The notes below the pieces were generated by a model, which saw only the letters and a list, made by a program, of their open reading frames with translations, was not told the DNA's origin and searched no databases. From assembly GCF_051020985.1 (NCBI RefSeq), contig NC_135003.1:6379501-6443500 (forward strand): DNA of 64,000 nucleotides, read 5' to 3'. The stretch's first letter is position 1, and every line of letters starts with the position of its first letter. This DNA is from Nomia melanderi. Taxonomy: Eukaryota; Arthropoda; Insecta; Hymenoptera; Halictidae. The translations under genes and the position numbers were made by a program. Shown here piece by piece: positions 25,889-37,624 of the stretch.

Positions 25889-25952
25889 ACTTTGAGGAGT
25901 ACGATGTAAAAATAAAACTTTGAGGAGTACGATGTAAAAATAAAACTTTGAG
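25889..25952 (+). repeat. Perfect 28 bp tandem duplication
   Basis: Units 25889-25916 and 25917-25944 are identical, followed by the first 8 bases of a third (25945-25952). Complete identity points to a recent duplication. It lies just downstream of the 25480 CpG island. Confidence 0.95.
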
Positions 25953-27180
25953 AAAGTGAGAGTAGGAAAGGAAGACTTCTTCCACAAAATTATTATTCAA
26001 AAAAAATGTATGCTTCAAAAATTCATAATAGTAAATAATTTTTGATATCTCAATGAACCGATACCAATATAGATAACTTTGGTCCAATCGATGCAGTTTC
26101 ATTTTTATTATTGATAAAGTAAGATTCAGCAACTTATAGTAACATTGAAAGAATTTTCTTGACGATCTAGTCGCTAGAATCAATACAATGCATCTATTTA
26201 CAATATTCAGCATTCACATGGTAATCAACATTGATGAAGATTGTCTTTTATTATTCTTTCGATAGCCGACGAAAAGTGATTATCACTAGAATTCTTCATT
26301 CTGGTATCAAGTTACAGCAATTAACACCTTTTTCCAGATCCTCTGATCCGTAAAGGTACGACGAATCACGGGCGACACGGTTGAAAAACAAAAGGTAGTA
26401 ACTCCGAGGCGGCAAGAGTCATACGTCTCGCGGTGTGACGCGTAACAAGATTTTCCACCTATCAGTGAGCGTGTCGCGTTCGCCGCGCTTTTACTTCGCG
26501 TCGCTTTCAGCGACCATGGCTCTGAGACTCGAAAGCAATCGCAATGCTTGGCCTGTCGAACTCTTCGTGAGACTGTGAAAGCGTTTACAGCCAGAAAAAA
26601 AGACGGCCTGATTTTTTGCTTTTTTTTAAAAGAGTCTTACAAGGTACATGTGATACACTGTAACAATGATATTGCGTTATACGACAGCGTAACAACGTGC
26701 AAGGGGAGAGGAAAAAAAGAAAAAAGGATTGAAGAAGAGGAAAAGTAGTAGAGACGAGTATAAACGAGCAAACTTTGTCAGACTGCAAATATTTCAACTT
26801 CGTTGCAAGCTTTGAATGATTAAGGCTAGTTCTTTGGAATGTTCAGTACTTGCAGTAGTAAAGGAATTAATCGGCTGTGATTTATATACATATAGAATAT
26901 TTCTTTGCAATTCTTCCCAAAAATCATTTGAGTATTCTCTTATCTAAATACTACATGGTTTCATTTCATATAAAATTATATTTTGCTTATATTTCCACTT
27001 TAAAAATCTTTACATTTATGAAATCCTTAGATATAATAATATATACTTTTTCTCTTCTCAATAAATGGTTTCTTATACATTACCAAAATAAACTTGACAC
27101 TATTCTAATCTTTCTATTAAAAAAGAACAGCTATGTCTGTACTCAAGTTTCACACTCATTCATAAAGCACAACGTTTCCA
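25953..27180. other. AT-rich DNA with a CpG patch; no gene
   Basis: AT-rich apart from a CpG patch at 26340-26540. In that patch an ATG in good context (GACCATGG, ATG at 26516) opens only 20 codons. The 26880-27170 stretch is T-rich and low in complexity. Confidence 0.45.
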
Positions 27181-28541
27181 CGTAGAGTCATGGGCCAACT
27201 TTTGCTCCATTGAACCAAAGCCCGAATCCATTTAACAGCACCTTGTTGTCCGTGCTCGGCGTCTACGCTTCGCAACGTTGATCCGCCGTGTAGATTACAG
27301 CGATTGGTCAGCCTCCCTAGACAACGAATTATATCCAGCATTCTATATTCCAAGGAATAATACAATAATTTGTTCGATTATACAGCCGCACTGCTCCGAA
27401 TGCGCGCAGGCTCCCGTTATACGTTTCCTCGCCCTGGTGCAGCCGCCATTAATAGTCCAACCTTAGATGGTTATCCACAATTCAGAAGATCCAGACGTGT
27501 TACGGGGGCTCCCCGGCGACGTGTTCCCCGCTTAACGTTATCGCGAGGGTCATGAATAGTTCGGATTGTAAGTCGTGTGGGTTTTGGAATAATAACGGGT
27601 TTGTTGGGAATTGAAAAATGCCACGTAAGGGTCGTTTCTTTCTATTATATTTTTACATTCAGAGTAATGTATTCGTTTAGAGTACATGAGATTGTTGTTT
27701 TAAATGAACAATTTTTGGAAATCAAAGGTTTGAAGGTTTGAAGATTTGAAAGTTAAAAAATTTGAAAGTTTAAGCATCTGAAACGAACAGACTTGTATAA
27801 TACACTAAAAGCAATTGTTCTCCATTTATACGGAGCAGATGACAATTGACCGATGTCGTAATCAACGAAACGCGAACCGATTCTTCAGGCTCTGGGTCCA
27901 TTGCAAAGAGCGTACGTTTCTCCTGCCAGAAAATCTGTTGCCGCATCAAGTGAAACCCGGCATGATCCCGAATCGCGCCATTTCGCACGATGAATATTCA
28001 ATGGTGTTCCACTTTTTTGTGTCCCAATATAGGTGGCGGTGTTTTAATTCGAACAACGTATCTCGAGGCACGATGAACCGATGACACCTAGCACGAAATT
28101 TTAAACCGGCGGAAAATTTATGCACGACCGCCCTATGGCTGACCTCAACAAGGACGTTGTTGATTTCGCTTGATCACTTGTGTCGTTGTATCGTTTTATG
28201 GGATGAAGCGATGACGAAGAAACTTTGTTTTCATTCTTGATGTAAAACACAATTGCTCAAATACTAAACTTTGAATTAAACAAAAATATCTTCTATTTGA
28301 AAGTTCCAAAGTTTCAAATTTCAAATTTCAAATTTTCTAACTTTCATATCTTCAAACTTTCCTATTGCCTAATGATCTAACGTATTTTTATAATCTCAAT
28401 CTAATTTCATTCTAACCCCTTCGCATTATAATATACAAGCTCACAACGTTCGCAATAAAGAACCCAAATTTAGTAGGTTTATGAATCTGCTTTTATGCTA
28501 TACGAGTGAACCAATATACCAGTGTGCCGAACATTTCATAA
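27181..28541. other. CpG-rich DNA bracketed by short inverted GTTTGAAG-type repeats
   Basis: Moderately CpG-rich at 27180-27560 and 27810-28190. A GTTTGAAG-like stretch at 27726-27775 is roughly the reverse complement of the CAAACTTTC/TTCAAATTTC stretch at 28296-28360, so the second patch is flanked by facing low-complexity repeats. The frame at 27815-28084 shows no domain. Confidence 0.4.
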
Positions 28542-29140
28542 ATGAGCGAAACACATCCAGATCACGTCCAACCAAAACATTTGCCAACTCAAGGATTCCC
28601 GTTTAACGAAAGATGCGACTGCCCGGAGCAGCAAATGGAAACGGTCATTCCGTGGTATCGGTCGGAACGATCTAACGTTTCGCTCCTCTACGACCGACCC
28701 CTGGTAAAGAGCATCTTTAACAAAGCACCTCTTCCCAAACGAATCGGACAGTTGCCGGCCGTTGTCAATCGGTCGATATCGATTCCGAAACTCGTCGGGG
28801 ACGCCGGAACACTGATACGAAACAGCGGTAACAGCGATCCCTCGTGCAATTATCGGGGAACATTAAGAAACGGATTCCTTTTTGCCTCGATTCTTGGAGG
28901 AAATCGAACGAAAATAAACGGCCCAGACATGCCTTGGTAAATAAACGAAAAAAAGGTCATTAACAAATAGTGTCTTCGGATGTTTATGTAAATTGTCATG
29001 TTTGGGTGCGAGGCACAGTAAGAATAAAATTTGCAAAAGAATTTGTTTTGAAGCGGATCTTCTGAGCCTTTTGTATTTGTTAAAGAAGAATATTTTAGAA
29101 GTTATTTTGTAATCATATTTCAGTAATTTAATTCTGAAAC
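28542..29140. other. GC-rich patch with an unconvincing 132-codon frame
   Basis: A frame of 132 codons runs from an ATG at 28542 to 28940 through GC-rich DNA. It shows no signal peptide, membrane segment or family motif, and frames of this length are expected in such islands. G/T-rich DNA follows (28960-29110). I do not call it a gene. Confidence 0.4.
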
Positions 29141-30050
29141 ACCCTCACAGCAGAATTAAACAATACTTTACAACTAGACCACAGGTCTCCTGCATTTGAA
29201 ATTTCAAAACGTAATAAAATACAAATTCGATTATAGTTACTACAATCATATCACTCACAACTTCACAGAACCTATGTTTCTATCTCTATTATCTATCTCT
29301 AATATTTTTATCTCTATGGTAGATGATAAACTATATATAATAAACCATACAATAATAAAATAGATAACAATAATAGATAAAAAACCTTTTAACCAAGTAT
29401 CAACCTAACACTAACCCACTGTTCTTAGTTTCAGACTTAACAACTCAATTCTCATCCCTGAAACATCACCCTAGTCAAACCCAAACCAATACCCCCAATT
29501 TCCCATTCTATCCCTTAATCCACCTCCTCCATATCCATCACATTCACACTCACCTTACTTTCCAAAAATTCCAATTTGCCCAACCACAAAACAACCCCTA
29601 TCTCATCCTATCCTCCCTTTACACCTCTTCTACCATTCCAATTCCCGTCATTCCGCGTCACGATCACCGGTGTCCACCGGCCGCTCGCAAAAACCGATAC
29701 TCAGACGCCCAAAGACCAAGGAGAACGCTCGTTCACCTTCCTGCTCATCGGATCGGGTTGCCTGTTCGAAACGGGCGCACACATACCCTCGGCGATACGG
29801 CTCTAAGCATCCGGGAACTGCTTTTGCGGCGGATGGGGACAGCGCCGCTAATTTCATTTCGCCCCGGCCGTAAAACGACAGAACGGCCCGGGACCGCGAC
29901 CACGCGGCCAACGTTCAAAGAACCAGCGGAAACGGGGGAGAATCGTTGACAGGTAGGTCACGCTCCACAGCGCGTCAGTTCCGTAATACGGCAGATGGAT
30001 TGGAAGAAGAAGAAAGATGGCGGATCAGGGGCTGAAGACGAATGGAACTG
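29141..30050. other. Strong A/C-rich flank leading into CpG island
   Basis: From 29141 to 29640 the + strand is A/C-rich; 29521-29580 has 24 C and 1 G. The CpG island follows at 29650-30010. Just after it, AAGATGGCGGATC (ATG at 30015) opens a 54-codon frame that runs into the element at 30051, so it is unlikely to be a complete gene. Confidence 0.6.
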
Positions 30051-30229
30051 TTGACACTAGAACTGCCGACCGTTTGATATGGTTAATGTGTAATCCTTAT
30101 AAGAATTGTATCAATAAACTTTTTTTCGGTTTCTTCATATATTCATTACAATATTCAAATGAGGACATTTATTTTTAAAGTCATTTCGAAGAGCCGCCAT
30201 TTTTACAGGTGTGGTAGTTCTAGTGTTAA
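30051..30229 (+). mobile_element. Short TTAA-type MITE, ACACTAGAACT family (179 bp)
   Basis: The left end ACACTAGAACTGCC (30054-30067) matches the reverse complement of the right end GGTAGTTCTAGTGT (30213-30226) with one mismatch. The right end is followed by TTAA and the left preceded by TTGA, consistent with a decayed TTAA target duplication. Related unpaired ends occur at 15448-15459 and 52941-52957, so this is a dispersed family. The interior is AT-rich and non-coding. Confidence 0.65.
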
Positions 30230-31140
30230 GTATTGTAGTTAATAGTGGTTGGAACTTTTGGATTTGAAATTGTTTCTCTTGTGCTTTAAGTTGATTTCGT
30301 GTGAAGATTAGCATTGTTAACTGTGTTGTAAGAGACTGGTTTCAATAGTTTAATGGTTCATGTTGATTAATGTTGAGTGTTGAATTGTTCAGATTGATAA
30401 ACATGGATTATCATATATTTTTATGATATTTATCCAAAGCTGATTTTTATATAATAAAATTTGATCGAATGTTTTAAAGTTGCAACTTTACACCTATCTA
30501 CTTACAACATCTGTAAAATCTCCATAATCTTAACGTGAACTTCTTCAATAGAAAATCAATACATTCTCTATTTCCAATTACAACTTTCTTATTTAGTCTA
30601 ACTAATATATTAAAATAATACAAGTTCCAACACAAAGTGTAACAATCATAAAATCACACTTATATCAACAGTTACATAATTCCTTCAAAACTACAACGCG
30701 TTTATTCGACATATTAGAAGATTTATCCAAAACCGCTGAAAACTGAAATCACGGGAAAAAAAGAATACTAAGTGAATAGGGGTACAAAATTTCACGGAAA
30801 AGCGAGGTGCTAGCAGAACAGTTCCCCGCCGTTCGAACAAAGAAGCCAATTTAGTGGCTTCAGCTCGCAAACCTTTTCTGCGGGCCGGGCAACAACCTCA
30901 GCAGCCACTTCGGGGGTCGGTTTCGCGAACGTGGCTAAGCTAGGTGCCAAACGCGATGTACGCCGATGATCGTCTCTCGTGGATTCGAAAGACGACGGAA
31001 GAGGAACACGCGCGAACTCTTTACGAGCCTTCCTATCTATCCGGAATCTCGCGAGCCGACGAATTTGCAGTCGGACTGTGCGACCATTTTATGAACCCAG
31101 ACGTTTCTGTGTTTGATCACACTGTTGGCTTCAGGTAGCT
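30230..31140. other. Complete skew module: G/T-rich, A/C-rich, CpG island
   Basis: G/T-rich to about 30470 (30301-30360 has 15 G and 5 C), abruptly A/C-rich from about 30485 to 30720, then CpG-rich at 30790-31140. No coding evidence in the island. Confidence 0.55.
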
Positions 31141-32235
31141 TTTAGTGGTTGAGGGAATTTGGCTGGGATTGCTTGACTGATTGGAAAATATATATTACCG
31201 TGAGGTGTTTGTGAGTTCGTATGTTTTCGGAGTTGATATTTGAGGTTAGGACTGTGGTTGTCAGGTGATGAGTTTTGCAATGGATGGGTTCTTGAGTTTA
31301 AGCAAGTTTCATTGTGAGGTGTTAAGGTTTGCTTTAGGGTACGCAGTGTTTTGGAATGGGAAAGTGGGGATATTGGAATATTAGATAATTGTTAGATTAG
31401 GTCGTTGATTTTTATTATATTGACTGATGGCGAGATAAAATCGTCGAGTAACAAATTTGAAAATTTATTTCGGAATATTTTGAAATGGGAAAAATATTGT
31501 ATCAGTTACTGACGTTCTAGAATCACCAAATAACAAATTTAAAAAATCCCTTTGCATAAAATTGAAATACGTCAACTTCTAAATTACCAAACTTTCAACT
31601 TCAGATACCTATATCCCACCGTCTCAACTAAACACTTAATCAAAAGTAAAAGGAAAAATTTAATTCAGCTATAATAATCGACATAAAAGCAACTCTTATT
31701 ACAAGAATATTACGATAACCTTTTCCATTTTCTTTTATCAATCACCTTACACTTTCAACCAAAACATCCACTCATGTCGAACAATATTCACGAATACAAC
31801 CTGTAAGACAACTAATGAAAATTACCACGAGCTTCCCGTTCGAAGGTAACACGAGGATTCTCGAGTTCAGGAGTTCGAAAGCTAACAATTCCATTCCCTT
31901 ACCCCGCGTTCCAACTTTTAAAAGCCGCGGGTCGAATCACGGTAAACTAAACGAGCGATCGATGCACCACCGTCGACAGTGGCTTGCGGATAGTTAGTCG
32001 AACTTGTTCCGGTGTCTCGATTGAATCGCGAATCGGTGTTGTGATTCTGTATGCCAGCGAGGGAAAAAAGTTCCTCGGATTTCGGGGCTCTGATTCGAGC
32101 TCAAGCTTCGCCGTCCCCTTTCTCTTCTACTCTCCAACTAATTGTCGACTGTCCTCGTCCTTTTATAACGGAGAAACTTCGTCCCTTCGATCCATCCCTT
32201 TACTTTCACTCTCTCTTCCACCGTTTTCCTAAAGT
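31141..32235. other. Skew module: G/T-rich, A/C-rich, CpG island
   Basis: G/T-rich at 31141-31420, A/C-rich at 31550-31800, CpG-rich at 31830-32230. The pattern repeats the preceding module at about 1 kb spacing. Frames in the island overlap and lack features. Confidence 0.55.
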
Positions 32236-33248
32236 TTTCGAACCAACGGGATTACTTTAATGTTTGAATCAGGGGGTATTTTTGAATCTTCTACTGTGTG
32301 TCTTAGGTTGAGTTTCATGTTAACAAAGTCCAGGTGTTTTATTATTGTTTATTGAAATAGTATTAGTGTTTATAATATTAGTATTTACAATAATAGTAAT
32401 TATTAAAATGCATAGTTGATAGAAATATTAAAATTGTAGGTGAGAATTTGAGAAATAATATTTTATATTTTTGTATCATTTATATCATTATATTAATATT
32501 TATATTACTGTATTAATAATTATATTCTAAACTTTATATGGTAATTCATGTCAAAAGGTGTAATTTTTCTTAGCTCTTCAAAGAAATTTTTATTTTTATA
32601 GCTTTTTAGGAAATGATAATTTTATCACATTATAAATGATTCTTTAATATTAATGGGTACGGTTTTTTCGAATATTCTAGAAGGAGAAATGCGTTATTAA
32701 TATGTTTCGCGGCTGATGAAAAATTGATTCCGTTGATTAAAATTAATTTATTATTCTACCACGCTGGATACGGGTATTTTATAAATGCATAAGCTTCCGC
32801 GGTCGGATGCATCGCTCGCGGTCATTTTATTAATTAAAAAGTAACCATGATGTGACTTATTTTGACGTAGCAAAATTGCCGGGGACACCGTGCAAATGAA
32901 ATATATGGGGGAATATGTATACTGTTGCAATCACGAATGTGTTAACTCATCAGGCAAAAATAACTGGAGAATGTAAAATAATATTTTCACTACAAGGGAC
33001 TCCATTTTGAAGGAAAATAAACATGGAAAGCTTATTTGAGGCGCGCACGTTTCGTTTTATCTTTAAGTAGAAACTGTAAATAATGACCGGACACGTAAGC
33101 CCATAGTCTCATTCAACAACTTGCGCTCTCGTTTCAAATGTAAACTTATTCTCCTGGAACAGCTTCGGAGAACAAGGAAATTGTTTACAAAATTACCAAG
33201 ACATTTTGTAATGACTAAATCAAAATAAAATTATGAAATTTTACATTC
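32236..33248. other. AT-rich DNA; no gene
   Basis: T-biased and very AT-rich at 32240-32680, with a small CpG cluster at 32790-32830 inside AATTA-rich DNA. Nothing else stands out. Confidence 0.45.
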
Positions 33249-33353
33249 TTATAACTAGATATTTCTTAACAAATTTCATACTGTTATAACTAGTTATTTC
33301 TCAAAAAATGTCGAATTGTTATAACCAGATATTTCTTAAAAAATTGAGAATTT
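33249..33353 (+). repeat. 35 bp tandem repeat, 3 units
   Basis: Units start at 33249, 33284 and 33319, each opening with TTATAAC(T/C)AG(A/T)TATTTCT. The 5' half of the unit is well conserved and the 3' half is diverged. The period is exactly 35 bp. Confidence 0.85.
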
Positions 33354-34285
33354 TAGGGAAAAAGAAATTTCACAAAAATCTCTCTTTACTAAAATAATTC
33401 AAACACCAATAATAATTGAATACTTAAAGTTTGAATATTTATAATTTCTTAGGAACAATTCTGCAATAGATTAAAAATAAATCAAATGAAAAAATAACCA
33501 ACATTAGTTTCGAAGAACCATTCGGTTAGACAAATTTCTGATGGTTTCCGGCCTCACGGTGAAATCTTTTCTCTGCGGTCTCTTAATTGTCCAATAAGGG
33601 ACGCGGGTGGGGGTCTTCCAGGACTGAGATCGGGACCGACGTTAGAGGTCCTGGCGCATTTGTCAGATTAAACGAGGAGTCGTGAAGGGTTCACGGAGCT
33701 AATCGTGTAACTCGCTCAAATGAGCTGCACTGTATTCGGAATGGCGCCAGCCGGCAGAAGCAGTCGCGGGGCTTTCCGAAGCCAAGCAATCGAGCTGTCC
33801 AATCGGACCTCCGCTCTGGCTTGGCGGTCTTAGACACCGAGCAATGTCGAAATTGTTCATTTATCTTGTTTGGTCAAATGTAACTAAACTTCAGCGAACG
33901 TTTTATTGTCACATTTCATTTAATATTCAGATGAAACAATAGAAATTCTAATTAGGAGTCGAAGAACAATTTCTCAAATTGAAATTATTAATATTATTAT
34001 TGCATTGACAATGTTAATAATATAAAAATATTATATTATAGTTATCAATTATACTATAATAATAGTAATAATAATAATAATATTAACAATAATATTTCTC
34101 AAAATATTCCACTACCATTCTGAAAATGATTAATGTTATTAATATACTTATATATATATTATATAATATTTACTTACTTAGTTAATAATAACTATTATTA
34201 TAATTTCTAACAAACACACAGTATTCCTCAAAACACACCACTGCAATTCCAAAAATACAATCACCATATCTCAAAAGAAGGATGT
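33354..34285. other. Small CpG island between AT-rich flanks
   Basis: A/C-biased to 33530, CpG-rich at 33540-33850, then very AT-rich with ATA/ATT runs (33980-34200). No coding evidence. Confidence 0.5.
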
Positions 34286-35340
34286 CAGCCGATTAGATCT
34301 GAGAGTACCTCTACATTGGTACACGAAAAGTCGTCTGATTTCGAGCTGATAAAAGGATGGGAGGTATAATGGATAATGCGTGGAAGAAGGACGACGATAA
34401 TAAGGAAGGATCTGTACGTCGTGGGTAGACCACGTTCGCGCGGAGATAAGATCAGGCGTGTCTGCGTTACCGAACGATTACTATTGCGGAATGGATGGAG
34501 CCGGTACACGCGATTACGTCCACGGAGGAGGAAGCACGAGCCTTGCGCCGGAATGCGGATGCCCGCGGTCACGTTTCGGATGAAACTTGGAGGAAAGGTC
34601 GCGCGAAAACCGCGACTCCTGCCCCGAACTCTTAATGAACATTGTAATTAGCATTTTTACGCTCGTTTGGAATTCTAGGCTAAATGCCCCTTCCCCTACC
34701 GGACCCGCGTTTCGAATTTCGATTGTTAGCGCTGGGTCCACGAAGTCATCGTTCATTCATCCTGTATGCATTGTTCGCGCGCGGTTTTTTATTTATGCGC
34801 AGCAGCCGATCGTAATAATTGATTAAATGTTTGAGCTACGGGGATATGAAGGTTGTAGCTGAATCAGAGCTGTTTGGACGAATTTATGGTAATGTGGCTG
34901 GTCAAGCAGGAAGTAGAAGATAGTTTAGAAAATAGAAAGTTTTATCTTTGTTCTATTAGTTTATTTGATATTTGACAAATCGAGTAAAGTATTAGTATAG
35001 TATATTATTACACGACTATAGTTGATCAAGTAGATGCTAGAATAGATTGTTCAGAAAACATTCAATCTTATTTTATCATCTTACATGATATTTAACAAAT
35101 AAAGTATTCTACCTACTTATAACCAAACAAAATTCTCTCAAATCCCCATTTTCCAAGGCCATTTCTTCAAACCGAAATAACAGAAGCGCTGCAAAATTGC
35201 CCATAATGCAAATAACACAAAATCACCATTAACCTCTAAAACACCTAAAGATCCTCAATTCCTCTATACAAACCTCCACTTCATTCTCAACATCTCATCC
35301 CCAAAAGAACCGAAGCACGATTCAAGAATCAGGAACAAGA
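34286..35340. other. CpG island with G/T-rich then A/C-rich flank
   Basis: CpG-rich at 34290-34790, G/T-biased at 34830-34990, then A/C-rich at 35110-35330; 35221-35280 has 21 C and 1 G. Overlapping frames on both strands in the island lack features. Confidence 0.55.
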
Positions 35341-36230
35341 AAGCTCACCCAAGATCCCTGTTCAGTCGCATCATAATCGCGGAGGTTGCATTTTTATTCG
35401 CCACGGGGAGAACTGTCTCGACGCGGGCGGCGGGACCGGGCTATTCATATCCCCTCGCACGCGACAATCTCGGTTCAAGGAGAGAGACCGCTGGACAGGA
35501 TATTGCTGACGTGTTCCCCGACTTTAAAGTCCAACGTCCGCGGTCGATAGCTGCCGCATTGTCGGGGACGGGCCGGTCTACCCTGGAAGAATGGCAGATA
35601 GGGCGAAAGGGAGGCGGTCGCCGGCCGCTGCAGGGCTTCAATCGGCTACCGGGGGCTGTTAAGCGAGCAGCTCGCGGCCAGACACCGGCACCCAGCCCCT
35701 GCGAATCGATCAGATTAGAGTAAACGCGCCCGATCCGGGCTAGACCGTTCGGTAGATCCTCTTTCCGGCGTTTCTTCCAGGCGCCACCGGACTTACCGGA
35801 ACTTTGCTCGTTTGCTACCGGCTGCCACGACCCTGAGGAACATCCCAGCGAGTTGGACGAGGCTACTTCGGGAACTGTCCGAGAACTGCTCTTCTCTGGA
35901 GTCTGGAAACTCAATCGTTTCCGAACTGGTTGATTTTGCTAGGAAACGATCGCAACTTGTTGAACGATGGGGTAGTTTTGGGTTTGGGAGTTCGGTGTTG
36001 GTTTGTTGTCGGGTGGACTGGGGCTTCTTGAGGTTTCTTTGAAAATGGAAGGAGGGATTGGACAGTTGGATTCATGGAAGTGGTTCATGGGGTTTTGATG
36101 TTGAGTATTTCTTGAAATTTGGGCTTTTGATCGGTTGTCTGATCAGTCGATTAGTTGGAAAGTTAAATATTTCGACGTTTGATAATTGGTCATTTGGAAG
36201 TTCGATCATTTGGTAATTTGGTAACTTGGT
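35341..36230. other. CpG island and strong G/T-rich right flank
   Basis: CpG-rich at 35350-35930. A minus-strand frame of 157 codons (35441-35914) overlaps a plus-strand frame across the island, so I discount both. The right flank is strongly G-biased; 36001-36060 has 24 G and 5 C. Confidence 0.55.
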
Positions 36231-36462
36231 CATTTGGTCATTTGATCATTTGATCATTTGATCATTTGATCATTTGATCATTTGATCACTTGTCTAGTTC
36301 AATATTTGGTCATTTGAATATTTGGTCATTTGGATATTTGATCATTTGAATATTTGATCATTTGGATATTTGATCATTTGGATATTTGATCACTTCAATA
36401 TTCGGTTATTCGAATATTTGATCATTTGGATGGTTGGTCATTCAAATATCTAGTCATTTGAT
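36231..36462 (+). repeat. 8-mer array that becomes a 16-mer higher-order array
   Basis: From 36231 the 8-mers run CATTTGGT, six perfect CATTTGAT (36239-36286), CACTTGTC. From 36303 to 36462 ten 16 bp units follow, of the type TATTTGATCATTTGGA, each made of two diverged 8-mers. The register is exact across all ten. This is a textbook transition from monomer to dimer higher-order repeat at short scale. It sits in the G/T-rich flank of the 35350 island. Confidence 0.9.
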
Positions 36463-37354
36463 AATTCGTATCATTTAATCATTCAAGATTATCAAAACAA
36501 AAGAAAGAAAAATTTACTTCGAACAAATTTCTTTATTTCCTTGAAGACAACTCCGACCACGGATTTTCTCGGACGAACGAAATGGTTCACGGGTTAGCAG
36601 GGGGTTCGCCGCGGAATTCCGCACGGGGCGAATCGAACGCGCATCACGGGTTGCATACGAGATAGTTGCACGCGATGCAAGAGAGACAGCCGAGCTGAGA
36701 GAGCCGGCAGTCTGCCGAGGGACGGATATTCCCATGGACTGAAAACAGAGATTGCTTTCGCGTGGTGGTTCTCCATCCTTTTCGCGAAGTACACGCGTTA
36801 TCGCGTGTGCTTCTCGTTTTCTCTCTTTCTCTTTTACCATTTTCCATTCCATCTCTCTTGCTCTCTCGTTTGCTCTCTCTATTTCTCCGCGAGCCGAACG
36901 AATCTTGACTGGAGATTCACTTAACGCGTTCCCATAACGCGACACGCTTCCGGAGAACCCTTTGCCAATGGAACACGATCAATGAAGGAGGAACGTGGCG
37001 GATTTCACGAATATGACGTTACGAATGAATATGTATGGGGTGTCAATGCAATAGGCGGTTTAACTTTCGTTCCACGTGACATTCATTTTATTCAATGAAA
37101 AACCTTCAAAAAAGTATTCCCTTTTTCACGAAAAACAGAAGTTCAATAGTTCTAGCACAATAAATAAAGTCTCCATGTTAACTTACAACAGACTTCCAAT
37201 AACGAAATTTTTATACCCATTTCTTCATGAATTATCCATTAAACTTTATTTTCTTTCACTCAGGGTTTCCTTCGAGAAATTCTTCGACTAAAATTAAACT
37301 TCTATTTCCGTTCAAAAGTGCAGAGTCGATAGCACAGTCGAGGATAAAGATATT
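36463..37354. other. CpG island and AT-rich tail; no gene
   Basis: CpG-rich at 36560-37000 with a C/T-rich stretch near 36830-36880. Frames occur on both strands across the same DNA and are not convincing. AT-rich from 37070. Confidence 0.5.
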
Positions 37355-37624
37355 TTAACACATTGAGCGCCGGCCCCGTGAAAACGCGAGATTCTGAGTC
37401 TATCGCTTGAGCGCCGGCCCCGCAATAATACGGATTTCTGGATATGACGAATATGCAATTAAAATGTACTAATTTTACGAAAATGTATAATGTTTTGAAT
37501 ATTTTTTTGGCTACTCATTGATCAGATACAAGCAAATGAAGCCGGCGTTTGGGCTAAGTGGCCGATGCGTTGCCGGTGCTCAGGCTTTAAATGTCTCTTA
37601 AGTCGCCGGCGTTCAATGTGTTAA
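37355..37624 (+). mobile_element. TTAA-bounded MITE with 20 bp inverted ends (270 bp)
   Basis: The left end TTAACACATTGAGCGCCGGC (37355-37374) matches the reverse complement of the right end (37605-37624) at 19 of 20 positions. Both ends carry TTAA. An internal direct repeat, GAGCGCCGGCCCCG, occurs at 37365 and again near 37409. TTAA suggests a piggyBac-type transposase, but the ends start with CACATTG rather than the typical CCC. No coding capacity. Confidence 0.8.

Noticed and set aside
26516..26578. Kozak-like ATG (GACCATGG) in a CpG patch
   Set aside because: Only 20 codons, no TATA box in place and no good splice donor.
28542..28940. 132-codon plus frame with a real ATG
   Set aside because: No signal peptide, membrane segment, domain or splice site; expected by chance in GC-rich DNA.
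35441..35914. 157-codon minus frame
   Set aside because: It lies entirely in a CpG island with an overlapping plus frame and has no recognisable features.
36231..36462. Possible CRISPR-like array
   Set aside because: Units are contiguous with no unique spacers, and the genome is eukaryotic.
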